In this document: piece by piece, positions 34,348 to 43,241 of the stretch
Layout of the letters: the number at the start of each line of letters is the position of its first letter
Position numbering within the stretch: the first letter of the stretch is position 1
Source: Desmonostoc muscorum FACHB-395
GTDB lineage: Bacteria; Cyanobacteriota; Cyanobacteriia; Cyanobacteriales; Nostocaceae
Direction: 5' to 3'
Length of the DNA stretch: 64,000 bases
Assembly (NCBI RefSeq): GCF_014698035.1
Contig: NZ_JACJSF010000008.1
Coordinates: 114,013 to 178,012, forward strand
The notes under the pieces: model-generated
Told to the model about the DNA's origin: nothing
Databases searched by the model: none
Seen by the model: the letters and a program-made list of their open reading frames with translations, nothing else
Translations under genes and position numbers: made by a program

Positions 34348-35079
34348 ATGTACACAGCCAATGAGCCACTGGAGTTAGCTCTGTTGTATCATTTGAACTC
34401 CCCAGTACCTAAAAGTTCTGTCAAACGTGTTCCGGCTACTGAACTGCGGTATATGCCGGAGGCTCCTTTTCTGGAACTTCCAAAAGCACCACACGATAAC
34501 CTGCTGAGTAAGCTTTTAGAGCGACGGTCTTCTGTGCGATCGTTTGATAAGTCGGTCATGCCAATGATTACATTAGCTCAGTTGCTTGATGCAGGATGCG
34601 GTCTCAATGGGCTGCGTCAAACAGATGGTTATACCTATGAAGCCCGAAACTCACCGTCTGCGGGAGGACTTTATCCGATTGAGATTTTTGTATCGACACA
34701 AGCGGTAGAAGGTTTAGCAGATGGACTATATCACTACGAACCACGCGGTCATGGCTTACATCGGGTGAATGATGCAGTGCCAACAGACTTTGTAGAATCT
34801 TTATTGCAGCAGGATTACATTGTAAATGCCAATGCTCTGTTTCTGTTCACATCTGTTTTTATGCGCTCAATGTGCAAATACGGTGCGCGTGGCTACCGTT
34901 TTGCACTTTTGGAAACTGGTCATCAAGCTGAAAATATATGTCTAATGGCTGTGCAATTGGGGCTGGATAGTCTGTGCATAGGTGGATTCTATGATATGAG
35001 TCTGAACGCCATGTTGGGTATTGATGGGAAACGCCATGCGGCACTTTATTGTGTTGCCGTCGGTACTGCGAAGAAGTAG
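34348..35079 (+). CDS. SagB-type FMN-dependent dehydrogenase (azoline oxidase)
   Basis: A 243-residue nitroreductase-fold enzyme that oxidises thiazolines to thiazoles with FMN. RRSSVRSFDKSVMPMITLAQ opens the FMN-binding part, followed by ARNSPSAGGLYPIEIFV and the ETGHQAENICLMAVQLGL helix. The SPSAGGLYP motif is characteristic of SagB/ThcOx proteins. The gap from YcaO is 181 bp. An N-terminal extension of about 45 residues is shorter than in SagB of streptolysin S. Its presence predicts oxidised, aromatic thiazoles in the product. Confidence 0.9.
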   Translation: MYTANEPLELALLYHLNSPVPKSSVKRVPATELRYMPEAPFLELPKAPHDNLLSKLLERRSSVRSFDKSVMPMITLAQLLDAGCGLNGLRQTDGYTYEARNSPSAGGLYPIEIFVSTQAVEGLADGLYHYEPRGHGLHRVNDAVPTDFVESLLQQDYIVNANALFLFTSVFMRSMCKYGARGYRFALLETGHQAENICLMAVQLGLDSLCIGGFYDMSLNAMLGIDGKRHAALYCVAVGTAKK

Positions 35080-35124
35080 TGTGCGCCAAGTTCCCTGCCC
35101 CCTTCCCCTTGCCTTTTCGTTGAC

Positions 35125-36330
35125 TTAAATACCTCTTAATGCAGCTATGGGATCGAGTCGTGCTGCTTTCCTGGCTGGCGCTACACCAAAGATTAGACCA
35201 ATGCTACCAGAAATGCTGGCTGTGAGAAATATTGCTCCTATTGGTACTGATGGTTCTAAGGGGGAGAACATAGCAACTATAAGTGCGCCACTAACGCCAA
35301 TACCAGTTCCCACTAAACCGCCTGCTACGGACAGGATAATCGCCTCAATTAAGAATTGGGTAAGAATTGCTTTTTCTGTTGCGCCTATTGCTTTGCGTAG
35401 TCCAATTTCTTGGGTACGTTCGGTGACAGAAACTAGCATAATGTTCATGATGCCAATTCCACCAACGAATAAAGATATACCTGCGATCGCCGCCAAGACT
35501 AAACTTAAATTTATCATCACTTGATTGATCAAGTCTTTGACTGACTTATTGGCGGCAACTGTGAAATCTTTTCTGCCCCGTCTGCGTGTCAGAATATTAA
35601 TTGTTTGAAATGCCGCTGCGCGAATGCTATCTTGATTTTTTGCTGACAGTTCTAAGTAGTCGATGGGAATACCATTAGGCGATCGCCTACCGACTAGCTG
35701 ATCTGCCATAGTACTAATTGGCACGTAAGCTATATCATCGGGGTTATCCCCCATAAATGCACCTTTAGCTTGCATAATCCCAATAACTTGAAAACTCAAG
35801 TTATTCATCTGTAGTAACTGACCGATGGGATTTTCATTACCAAAAAGTTTCCGCGCAACTACTGGCCCTAAAATCACCACCTGAGAATTTTGATTTAGCT
35901 CGATAGGGTCAAAAAAACGGCCTTGATGTACCTGGAGATTGCGGACATAAAGAATTCCTGGCGTTGTACCTGTAACATTAACTTTACTAATGCGTCCCTG
36001 ACGCGATAATTGCAAGTTGCTGCTAATTTGCGGGGCAACTTCTCGGACGGCGGGAGCCATAGTTGCGATCGCTTGAGCATCTGCTAAAAACAGTGAAGGC
36101 ACATCAGAGCTTAACCCCTCTAGATTATCGCCACCAGCGAACACTGATAGTTGATTTGGCCCCAGAGACTCCAACTTTTCTTGCGTAAATTTTTGCGCCC
36201 CTTGCCCAATAGCGATCATTGTAATCACAGAGGCATTGCCAATGATAATACCAAGCATGGTCAACATGCTACGGAGCTTATTTGCAGCCAATGTTTTGAC
36301 TGCCATTTGTGTACTTTCTAGTAAATTCAT
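35125..36330 (-). CDS. MacB-like ABC transporter permease without ATPase domain
   Basis: A 401-residue MacB_PCD/FtsX-type permease: four helices with a large periplasmic domain between helix 1 and helix 2. The start is MNLLESTQMAVKTLAANKLRSMLTMLGIIIG, and the closing block has RTQEIGLRKAIGATEKAIL. Unlike MacB (about 648 residues) it has no nucleotide-binding domain, so an ATPase must come from elsewhere; none is in the window. The periplasmic adaptor gene lies 98 bp upstream on the same strand. It is convergent with sagB (45 bp apart) and may serve export of the RiPP or another compound. Confidence 0.88.
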   Translation of the reverse strand: MNLLESTQMAVKTLAANKLRSMLTMLGIIIGNASVITMIAIGQGAQKFTQEKLESLGPNQLSVFAGGDNLEGLSSDVPSLFLADAQAIATMAPAVREVAPQISSNLQLSRQGRISKVNVTGTTPGILYVRNLQVHQGRFFDPIELNQNSQVVILGPVVARKLFGNENPIGQLLQMNNLSFQVIGIMQAKGAFMGDNPDDIAYVPISTMADQLVGRRSPNGIPIDYLELSAKNQDSIRAAAFQTINILTRRRGRKDFTVAANKSVKDLINQVMINLSLVLAAIAGISLFVGGIGIMNIMLVSVTERTQEIGLRKAIGATEKAILTQFLIEAIILSVAGGLVGTGIGVSGALIVAMFSPLEPSVPIGAIFLTASISGSIGLIFGVAPARKAARLDPIAALRGI

Positions 36331-36428
36331 AATAATTCGTAATTCGTAGTTCTGAGTCGATAATTACAACTAGGGAAATATTGTTGAATGATCGAAAAAT
36401 ATCAGTACCAATTGAAGATTCGGCTATT

Positions 36429-37745
36429 CTAAAATCCAATTTTATCTACACCTTCAATTTTTTCTGTACTGGGGGGAGACATTAACACGCGATCGCCTTT
36501 CTGAAGTCCTGCCAAAACTTGCACTTGATCACCACTAGTAGCACTTACTTTCACTGGTTGGAAACTGGCAGCATTTTGACTATCAATAACATATACCCCG
36601 GTTTGACCATTGGGCTGAGTTGTTACAGCCGCCAGAGGAATTACTAGAGCATTCTTAATAGTCTGACTGTGGAATATCAGGCGTACATTCATTCCTGATT
36701 TCAACTTGTCTTGCCCATTCGATAAAACTACCTTAACTCGAAAAAAAGTGATATTGTTTTCCTGCACTGCTCTTGGTGCAATTAGACTTACTTTTCCTTT
36801 GAAGGTTTCATTAGGATAGGTATCTGTTTGAATATCTACAAACTGACCGCGATTGATTTTGGCAATGCTAGCTTCAGGAATTCTGGCTTCAATTTCTAAG
36901 CCACTAGAGAGTTCAGCAATTGAGGTCGAGGTTGCACCTTCAGTATTAGAAGCTGATGTGGTGGGTGTGACAAAATCCCCTTCTTGGGCAAAGCGACGGG
37001 TAATAATTCCCGCAAATGGGGCACGGATGATAGCATTATTAAACTGACTTTGATAAAAAACTAACTGAGCTTTAGCCTGTGCTACCTCGGCTTCAGCTTG
37101 GGCAATTTCCTCGGGACGTAATCCATTTTTGGCTTTCTTCAAACTTTCACGTTGTTCTTTGAGCCGTGCTAGTTCTACTTCTAAGTTAGCTCTAGCTTCT
37201 TGTTCTTTAGTGACAAACTCTTCAAAGGCATTGCGGGAAATAGCACCCTCTTGCACCAACACTTGATTGCGTTGCATCTCTACGATTGCTCGATTCAATC
37301 GAGTTTGAGATGCAGCTACTAATGCTTCTGCGGAAGCAACTCTAGCTTTAGATTCAGCAATGTCTTCTTGTCGAGTGCCAGCAACCTTTTGTTTCAAATC
37401 AGCCACAGCTTTATTTAGTGATGCTTGATACTGATTTACCTGTGCTTGTAATCTTTCACTATCCATAAGGGCAATAATTTGTCCTTTTTGGACGCGATCA
37501 CCTTCATTCACATACAATTTAGCAATGCGTCCAGAATCTTCTGGGCTAAGATTGATTTTTTGTAATGCTTGCACCACCCCATTAGCTTGAATCTGCACTA
37601 CCCAATCTTTAGTTTGCACTAAGATAGTTTGACTAGTTAAATCTGGCTGGGAGGAAGTTTCTTGAGTTTTCCAGTAAACTGTCGCCATACTTCCCAAGGT
37701 GCTGGCTAACAAGATACCGAAAATCCAAGGACTAAATTTCTTCAT
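36429..37745 (-). CDS. HlyD/MacA-like periplasmic adaptor (efflux)
   Basis: A membrane-fusion protein of 438 residues if translation begins at the ATG at 37745 (MKKFSPWIFGILLASTLGSM); the ORF is open 93 bp further upstream but that part lacks the expected profile. It has an N-terminal anchor helix, a lipoyl-like half-motif (VNEGDRVQKGQIIALMDSER), a long coiled coil (about 95-235) and a second lipoyl half (ITRRFAQEGDFVTPTT), then beta-barrel and membrane-proximal domains. The partner permease is directly downstream. It resembles DevB/MacA adaptors of cyanobacteria. Confidence 0.9.
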   Translation of the reverse strand: MKKFSPWIFGILLASTLGSMATVYWKTQETSSQPDLTSQTILVQTKDWVVQIQANGVVQALQKINLSPEDSGRIAKLYVNEGDRVQKGQIIALMDSERLQAQVNQYQASLNKAVADLKQKVAGTRQEDIAESKARVASAEALVAASQTRLNRAIVEMQRNQVLVQEGAISRNAFEEFVTKEQEARANLEVELARLKEQRESLKKAKNGLRPEEIAQAEAEVAQAKAQLVFYQSQFNNAIIRAPFAGIITRRFAQEGDFVTPTTSASNTEGATSTSIAELSSGLEIEARIPEASIAKINRGQFVDIQTDTYPNETFKGKVSLIAPRAVQENNITFFRVKVVLSNGQDKLKSGMNVRLIFHSQTIKNALVIPLAAVTTQPNGQTGVYVIDSQNAASFQPVKVSATSGDQVQVLAGLQKGDRVLMSPPSTEKIEGVDKIGF

Positions 37746-37982
37746 CCGATTATACAGTTTGATGTAGCCACTAAAATTAACTCCTGATAAGTCTTGTATA
37801 AATAAAGTATCAATAATAAAAAACTTACTAGAAACCAAAATTTATGTTTTTAATAGCGCAATATATTGCTATATAAGGGACTTAAAAAATAAATTATTCC
37901 AAATTATTTCTAGATTTTTAGAAGCGCAAGTCCTTGCAACCCTAATATGAGATATTTTTTAGCGGGAAGTCCATAACTGTTA

Positions 37983-38185
37983 TTAACTCATCCAATTTAA
38001 CAAATTATTGCCATCAGATTGATTGTTAATTAATGGGTTTTTTCCATCTCCCTTACTAAGTCTGACAATTTGCACAGCAACCTCCATAGCCCAGCTACTA
38101 TAGCAACCCCACTCACTTAGAACTTGCTGTTGTCAGTAGATATTTCTGTCAGCACTTCAGCCTTGTTGGCAATTTTGTCTGACAT
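37983..38185 (-). pseudogene. Possible small peptide gene, frameshifted
   Basis: On the minus strand an ATG at 38185 with a nearby aaggc opens a 22-codon frame (MSDKIANKAEVLTEISTDNS, stop at 38117). From about 38130 a different frame stays open to 37983 and reads QQQVLSEWGCYSSWAMEVAV, then QIVRLSKGDGKN. Joined, they would give a peptide of about 68 residues with a leader-like start and a C/S/W-rich part. It might be a frameshifted relic of a secreted or RiPP-type peptide near the transporter genes. The rest of 37746-38496 shows nothing. Support is weak. Confidence 0.25.
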
Positions 38186-38496
38186 AATTTTGCCTTAAAT
38201 TTGTCTAAAAAATTATTAACTCTCTACTATTACTTATAAATAATCTATTTCTTATTTAAATTATTCCCTGGTTATATTTTAATAAGCTGAAATTCCAACT
38301 TTCGGTTATCCAAAAATCTACCTATTGCAGTACATCTGTCTGCAAGGATTTACATATTGGTGCAATAGTTACTTTTTTTTTGGTAAACATGGCTCTAAAT
38401 CCTGATTCTTAGGCTAGCAGCTTCATTTGACATAGCTAAATCCCTGACAATACATCCTTTAGGTTAGTATTTCCAAGTTTTCATGCTATCTAACAA

Positions 38497-39396
38497 TTAA
38501 AGTGGTGTAATCCAATAAGTAATGCCTCGGATAAGTAGTTTCTTAAAACCAAATAAAGGTAAATTCTCTTCATCTAAACCCACATAAGTCCAATGTGGAA
38601 CATCATTTTCTACTGTTTGAAACCAGCCATTTTGATTAAGAGCTTTTCTTTGTTCTTTACTGTCTACGCGTAAATCAATGGCTAATCCCCAGAGATGTTG
38701 TGAAGTTCCGGGAGGTGCAACCAAGCCGAGAATTTTTGTTTCTTTGCCCTGTTGAACTTTTGCCAAAATTTGATTATTAGCATATTTTTGCCAAAATCTT
38801 AAATTCGTGTTGAAAGTGCGAGTACAATCACCAGAACCATAACCAGATTTTAGCGGGATATGTTGTTGAACTCGCGCTTTATTTAGAGCGTCAGCCGCCG
38901 ACTTTTGTAAATAACAATCGTTAGTTCCATCAACATGACCCATTGTTAAAGTAGCTTGAAATTCTTGGGTTTCTTGTTCATTAGCAAAAATATCTTTTGG
39001 CGGCAGTTTAATTCCGACATCTTGATTTACAAAAACTGCACCATAAGCTCGCAGCAAAGTATATTCATAAGTACCAGGCTGAGGGATTGTAGGTAATTTC
39101 TGGTTAATCGCAGATAAAAAACGCTGGTTACTATTTAATTCTGGGTTGGGAATAAATGGTTTTGGTGTTATCTCTTTAGAGGTATTTATACAAGGTGATG
39201 AAACAGTTGGAGAGCATACATTTAATGGTTGGGAAGTTCTAGCAAATTGGTGGTGGGTAATCTCATTACTCGCTACTAAAACAAAAATTATTCCGATAAC
39301 TATACTGATGAAACTTGCCTTTCTAATAAATCTAGTAATATCTTTTTGCTTTTTGATGGTGAGTTTCATTTTTAAATAATTACTTAGTTGATTCAC
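38497..39396 (-). CDS. M15-family D-Ala-D-Ala carboxypeptidase-like (VanY type)
   Basis: A 299-residue zinc peptidase acting on peptidoglycan peptides. The N-terminal hydrophobic helix (about 25-45) anchors or exports it. The catalytic domain is at the C-terminus with the zinc motif SQHLWGLAIDLR (SxHxxGxAxD) and the second His in VPHWTYVG. A Pro/Asn-rich linker precedes the domain. Conserved members are D,D- or L,D-carboxypeptidases; the exact specificity cannot be read. Monocistronic on the minus strand, divergent from mnmG. Confidence 0.85.
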   Translation of the reverse strand: MNQLSNYLKMKLTIKKQKDITRFIRKASFISIVIGIIFVLVASNEITHHQFARTSQPLNVCSPTVSSPCINTSKEITPKPFIPNPELNSNQRFLSAINQKLPTIPQPGTYEYTLLRAYGAVFVNQDVGIKLPPKDIFANEQETQEFQATLTMGHVDGTNDCYLQKSAADALNKARVQQHIPLKSGYGSGDCTRTFNTNLRFWQKYANNQILAKVQQGKETKILGLVAPPGTSQHLWGLAIDLRVDSKEQRKALNQNGWFQTVENDVPHWTYVGLDEENLPLFGFKKLLIRGITYWITPL

Positions 39397-39747
39397 AGAT
39401 AAACGTAACAGCCTTGTCCAAATATCTATTATTGATAACTTGAAAATAATTGATTAAAGCCAAGCTATATTTTTATACGTTCAAAAAAGTATTTAATATA
39501 TCAGTAAGTAAACAATTCGTGTTAATTACTAACTATGTGAACAATAGTTGTGGCAAACAAACCGGAATGTTGTCACAAAATTTAAAAAATATAATATTTT
39601 TTATTGAATACTCAAGTTTAAAAAGAGAAACTTGTCTCTGATTGAGTACTAGTAAATTTGATAACTTTTTTATTAGAAAGTTACATCCATGAAACCACTG
39701 GAACAGCTAAAATTGAAAAGAACTCTAAGCTTGCCGATCCTGTAAGT
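39397..39747. other. Divergent intergenic region before mnmG
   Basis: 351 AT-rich bp between the M15 peptidase and the likely mnmG start. A 63-codon ORF at 39450 has no protein character. Promoters in both directions are expected; nothing distinctive was seen. Confidence 0.35.
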
Positions 39748-41670
39748 ATGACCATGCACAATTCCGTTCAATTCCAAGACGCTTTTGATGTCATAGTCGT
39801 CGGTGCAGGTCACTCCGGTTGCGAAGCGGCTCTGGCCTCTGCACGCCTCGGTTGTCGTACCCTGTTATTGACGCTCAACTTGGATAGAATCGCTTGGCAA
39901 CCCTGTAATCCAGCAGTGGGTGGCCCGGCAAAATCTCAGTTGACTCATGAGGTAGATGCCCTCGGCGGGGAAATAGGTAAAGTAGCAGACCGCACCTACC
40001 TGCAAAAACGTATCCTCAACTCTTCACGGGGGCCTGCTGTTTGGGCATTACGCGCCCAGACGGACAAGCGCGAATATGCAGCAGTGATGAAGAATATTGT
40101 CGAGAACCAAGAAAACTTGACAATCCGCGAAAGTATGGTGACAGATTTGGTGCTGGGTGCTAATGATGAAGTCATCGGCGTAGAAACTTATTTTGGTGTA
40201 GGGTTCCAATGTAAAGCTGTCATCTTGACAACTGGCACTTTCCTTGGGGGCAAAATCTGGGTTGGCAACAAATCAATGCCGGCGGGACGCGCTGGGGAAT
40301 TTGCGGCTGAGGGATTGACACAAACCCTAAATCGCCTGGGATTTGAAACCGGAAGACTCAAAACTGGAACCCCAGCACGGGTAGACAAGCGATCGGTGGA
40401 TTATAGTAAAATGCTCATTCAGCCAGGAGATGAGGATGTACGCTGGTTTAGTTTTGACCCAGAAGCATGGGTAGAACGGGAACAGATACCCTGCTACATT
40501 ACCCGCACCACCGCCGAAACCCATCGTCTAATTCAAGATAATTTGCACCTGTCGCCAGTTTATGGCGGTTGGGTGGAAGCCAAAGGGCCGCGTTATTGTC
40601 CCAGCATTGAAGATAAAATTGTGCGCTTTGCCGATAAGGAAAGCCATCAAATTTTTATTGAACCAGAAGGACGAGATATACCCGAACTTTATATCCAAGG
40701 GTTTTCTACAGGATTGCCAGAAAATTTGCAGTTGCAAATGTTGCGGACTCTTCCCGGTTTAGAAAAATGTGTGATGCTGCGTCCGGCTTATGCTGTGGAA
40801 TATGACTATTTACCTGCAACTCAGTGTTACCCCACACTGATGACCAAAAAGGTTGCTGGACTATTTTGTGCTGGCCAGATTAACGGCACGACAGGTTATG
40901 AAGAAGCCGCAGCCCAAGGACTGGTAGCAGGAATTAACGCGGCTAGATTTGTTCATTCTCAAGAAATGATTGTGTTTGCCCGCGAGCAAAGTTACATTGG
41001 AACGCTAATGGATGACCTGTGTACCAAGGATTTACGGGAACCTTACCGGATGCTCACCAGTAGATCAGAGTACCGCTTATTATTGCGTTCTGACAATGCC
41101 GACCAACGTTTGACAACCCTGGGACGAGAAATTGGTTTAATTGACGATCGCAGATGGAATCTATTTACCCAAAAACAAGCGAACATTACCACAGAAAAAC
41201 AAAGATTGCAAGCTACACGAGTCAAAGAACATGATGAAATGGGAATAGCGATCGCATCTGATACCCAACAAGCAATCAGAGGTTCAATTACCCTCAACGA
41301 CTTACTGCGCCGTCCGGGATTCCATTATGTTGACCTCGACAGGTTCGGGCTAGGAAACCCCAACCTCAACCGCGCCGAGAAAGAAGGCGCAGAAATTGAC
41401 ATCAAGTATTATGGCTATCTCGCTAGGCAACAAAATCAGATTGACCAAATTGCCCGCCAAGCCCACCGCCAATTACCTGCGGATTTGGATTATACCACGA
41501 TTGATACCCTTTCTAAAGAGGCACGGGAAAAGCTGACTCACGTAAAACCACTCACTCTTGGTCAAGCTGCACGTATCGGTGGTGTAAACCCAGCCGATGT
41601 TAACGCTTTATTATTATATTTAGAATTGCGTAAAACCAAGAGCCAGTATGAGTTTCCAGCGTTAGCTTAA
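39748..41670 (+). CDS. mnmG: tRNA uridine-5-carboxymethylaminomethyl(34) synthesis enzyme MnmG
   Basis: The FAD-dependent partner of MnmE that modifies the wobble uridine of tRNAs. The dinucleotide fold is at the start ([18 protein letters not shown]), with the conserved [25 protein letters not shown] segment and the [14 protein letters not shown] motif. The start is put at the ATG at 39748 (MTMHNSVQF), giving 640 residues; the open frame extends 90 bp further to 39658 but with no family similarity. A second ATG two codons later is possible. Length and motifs fit GidA/MnmG. Unlinked to mnmE here. Confidence 0.96.
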   Translation: MTMHNSVQFQDAFDVIVVGAGHSGCEAALASARLGCRTLLLTLNLDRIAWQPCNPAVGGPAKSQLTHEVDALGGEIGKVADRTYLQKRILNSSRGPAVWALRAQTDKREYAAVMKNIVENQENLTIRESMVTDLVLGANDEVIGVETYFGVGFQCKAVILTTGTFLGGKIWVGNKSMPAGRAGEFAAEGLTQTLNRLGFETGRLKTGTPARVDKRSVDYSKMLIQPGDEDVRWFSFDPEAWVEREQIPCYITRTTAETHRLIQDNLHLSPVYGGWVEAKGPRYCPSIEDKIVRFADKESHQIFIEPEGRDIPELYIQGFSTGLPENLQLQMLRTLPGLEKCVMLRPAYAVEYDYLPATQCYPTLMTKKVAGLFCAGQINGTTGYEEAAAQGLVAGINAARFVHSQEMIVFAREQSYIGTLMDDLCTKDLREPYRMLTSRSEYRLLLRSDNADQRLTTLGREIGLIDDRRWNLFTQKQANITTEKQRLQATRVKEHDEMGIAIASDTQQAIRGSITLNDLLRRPGFHYVDLDRFGLGNPNLNRAEKEGAEIDIKYYGYLARQQNQIDQIARQAHRQLPADLDYTTIDTLSKEAREKLTHVKPLTLGQAARIGGVNPADVNALLLYLELRKTKSQYEFPALA

Positions 41671-41900
41671 CAAAAACTTGATAAAGACTGAGTATAGTAG
41701 TAGGGAGGGAGATTGGTATGATAGATGACATAACTATTAGTACTGCTATCATCAACAATCCCCAGATTCAAGTTGATTTTAATACCAACGCTCAACCAAC
41801 TCGTCTCAATAAGACGGTGGATTGGATATCTCATCTGTAATCCTAATTCCCAGGCAGTAGGCGCGGCGTTTCCTCGTCCTAGCAATAACCCAGAACGTCT

Positions 41901-43214
41901 ATGTTACAAGAAGCCAGTACCCGTCTCATAGTACCAGAACCATCAGAAGATTTAATCGCCAACGAGCCTTGGTCGATAGAAAACTATGCTGATGGTCTCA
42001 TGGATGAACTCTTTGCCGATATCGACTACATTCTGGATGTTAGTGATCATCTGCCTTCTCAAACCGTTAGGCATGGTAGGCAGAACAAAGCTCAACGCCA
42101 CTCGCCTCCAGAATACGTGCCTCTGCAAACAGTTACGATACCGCAGATTATCTTACCAAACGGACAGTCAGTTACTCAAAATAACAACAAGCACTTGAGT
42201 ACCGTTGTCTTTGATAACGCCACAATTAAACCAGTTAGTAGAAAGCGTCAAAAAAGCAGCCGGGCTTTGGGCAAACTGCTAATTGTCGGAACAACTTTAG
42301 GCGTGGCGATCGCTGGTATTCTCTATCTGGTGCAGTCTGGAGTCGTATATCTTTTAAATCCAAACTTGACTCAGCAAGCTCTTCTAGCGCCGCAAATGCA
42401 GTCACAATTGTCTGGAAAAACAGAAATTGAGGCAGATTTAGTTGACTATATGCTGGGAGCGCTGGCAGTTATAGACAAGCAAGAATTAAAAGGCAATCAA
42501 AAATCTTTCAGTTCGGGATTCTCCAGTCAGACAAATACTAATCAAATAGCCCTTGGTAACGGGCAAATAAATGGTAATTTACCACCACTTCCACTTCTGG
42601 CCAATAATACACCACCAGCCCCTAACCGTTCTGGCAGCGTTGTTGAACGGATCTATGTTCCTGTTTATCAAGCGCCGTCGCCAATGCGCTACGCGCTGCC
42701 TGCAATTCCTGGTAGTCCCGCACTTCTACCACAAGTTGCCAATGCATTGCAGGCATCTCAACCTAACGTGGTGAAAAGTGCCCTAAATACGGTGCGACAA
42801 GCTGCCAAGCCTGTAACCGTCAATATGTTAGCGGCGGCTGTACGAGCAGAACTTAAACCTGTAGCTGGACGAACTGTACCGATTACCGTGCGGCAAACAC
42901 CCAAGCCTCTACCTGCATTACCAGTGGTTCCATTACGTGCAGCACTTGCGCCAGAGTCAGAACCAACTATTACCCAGGAACAAGTATATCCGGCAACTGC
43001 GATCGCAGTTGCTCCGAGTAATACTCTCGAAGGATTGCTAGAGTTAGGTAACAAATCTGCCGCTTTGTTTAAAATTGACGGCGTGACTCGCCGCATCAAT
43101 ATGGGTGAAAGCATTGGCCAGAGCGGTTGGACACTGGTAGAGGTTAGTAATGGCGAAGCTGTCATCCGCCGTAACGGTGAAGTGCGATCCATTTACACAG
43201 GGCAGAAGTTGTAA
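41901..43214 (+). CDS. Membrane protein with C-terminal GspC/PilP-like domain
   Basis: A 437-residue single-pass protein. Residues 1-125 are probably cytoplasmic with acidic start and a basic end (SRKRQKSSRALGK), then a helix at about 126-150 (LLIVGTTLGVAIAGILYLVQ). The remainder is periplasmic: a Pro/Ala-rich linker and, at 375-437, a beta-rich domain ALFKIDGVTRRINMGESI followed by VSNGEAVIRRNGEVRSIY. That end resembles the HR domain of GspC/PilP-type assembly proteins in cyanobacteria. The function is unknown; a link to pilus or secretion machinery is a guess. Monocistronic. Confidence 0.6.
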   Translation: MLQEASTRLIVPEPSEDLIANEPWSIENYADGLMDELFADIDYILDVSDHLPSQTVRHGRQNKAQRHSPPEYVPLQTVTIPQIILPNGQSVTQNNNKHLSTVVFDNATIKPVSRKRQKSSRALGKLLIVGTTLGVAIAGILYLVQSGVVYLLNPNLTQQALLAPQMQSQLSGKTEIEADLVDYMLGALAVIDKQELKGNQKSFSSGFSSQTNTNQIALGNGQINGNLPPLPLLANNTPPAPNRSGSVVERIYVPVYQAPSPMRYALPAIPGSPALLPQVANALQASQPNVVKSALNTVRQAAKPVTVNMLAAAVRAELKPVAGRTVPITVRQTPKPLPALPVVPLRAALAPESEPTITQEQVYPATAIAVAPSNTLEGLLELGNKSAALFKIDGVTRRINMGESIGQSGWTLVEVSNGEAVIRRNGEVRSIYTGQKL

Positions 43215-43241
43215 AATCCAAGGCATCTAACTCACCAAAAA

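Noticed and set aside
39658..39747. Extended N-terminus of MnmG from the ATG-less upstream codon
   Set aside because: The 30 extra residues have no similarity to the family and precede the conserved FAD fold by too much; the ATG at 39748 is preferred.
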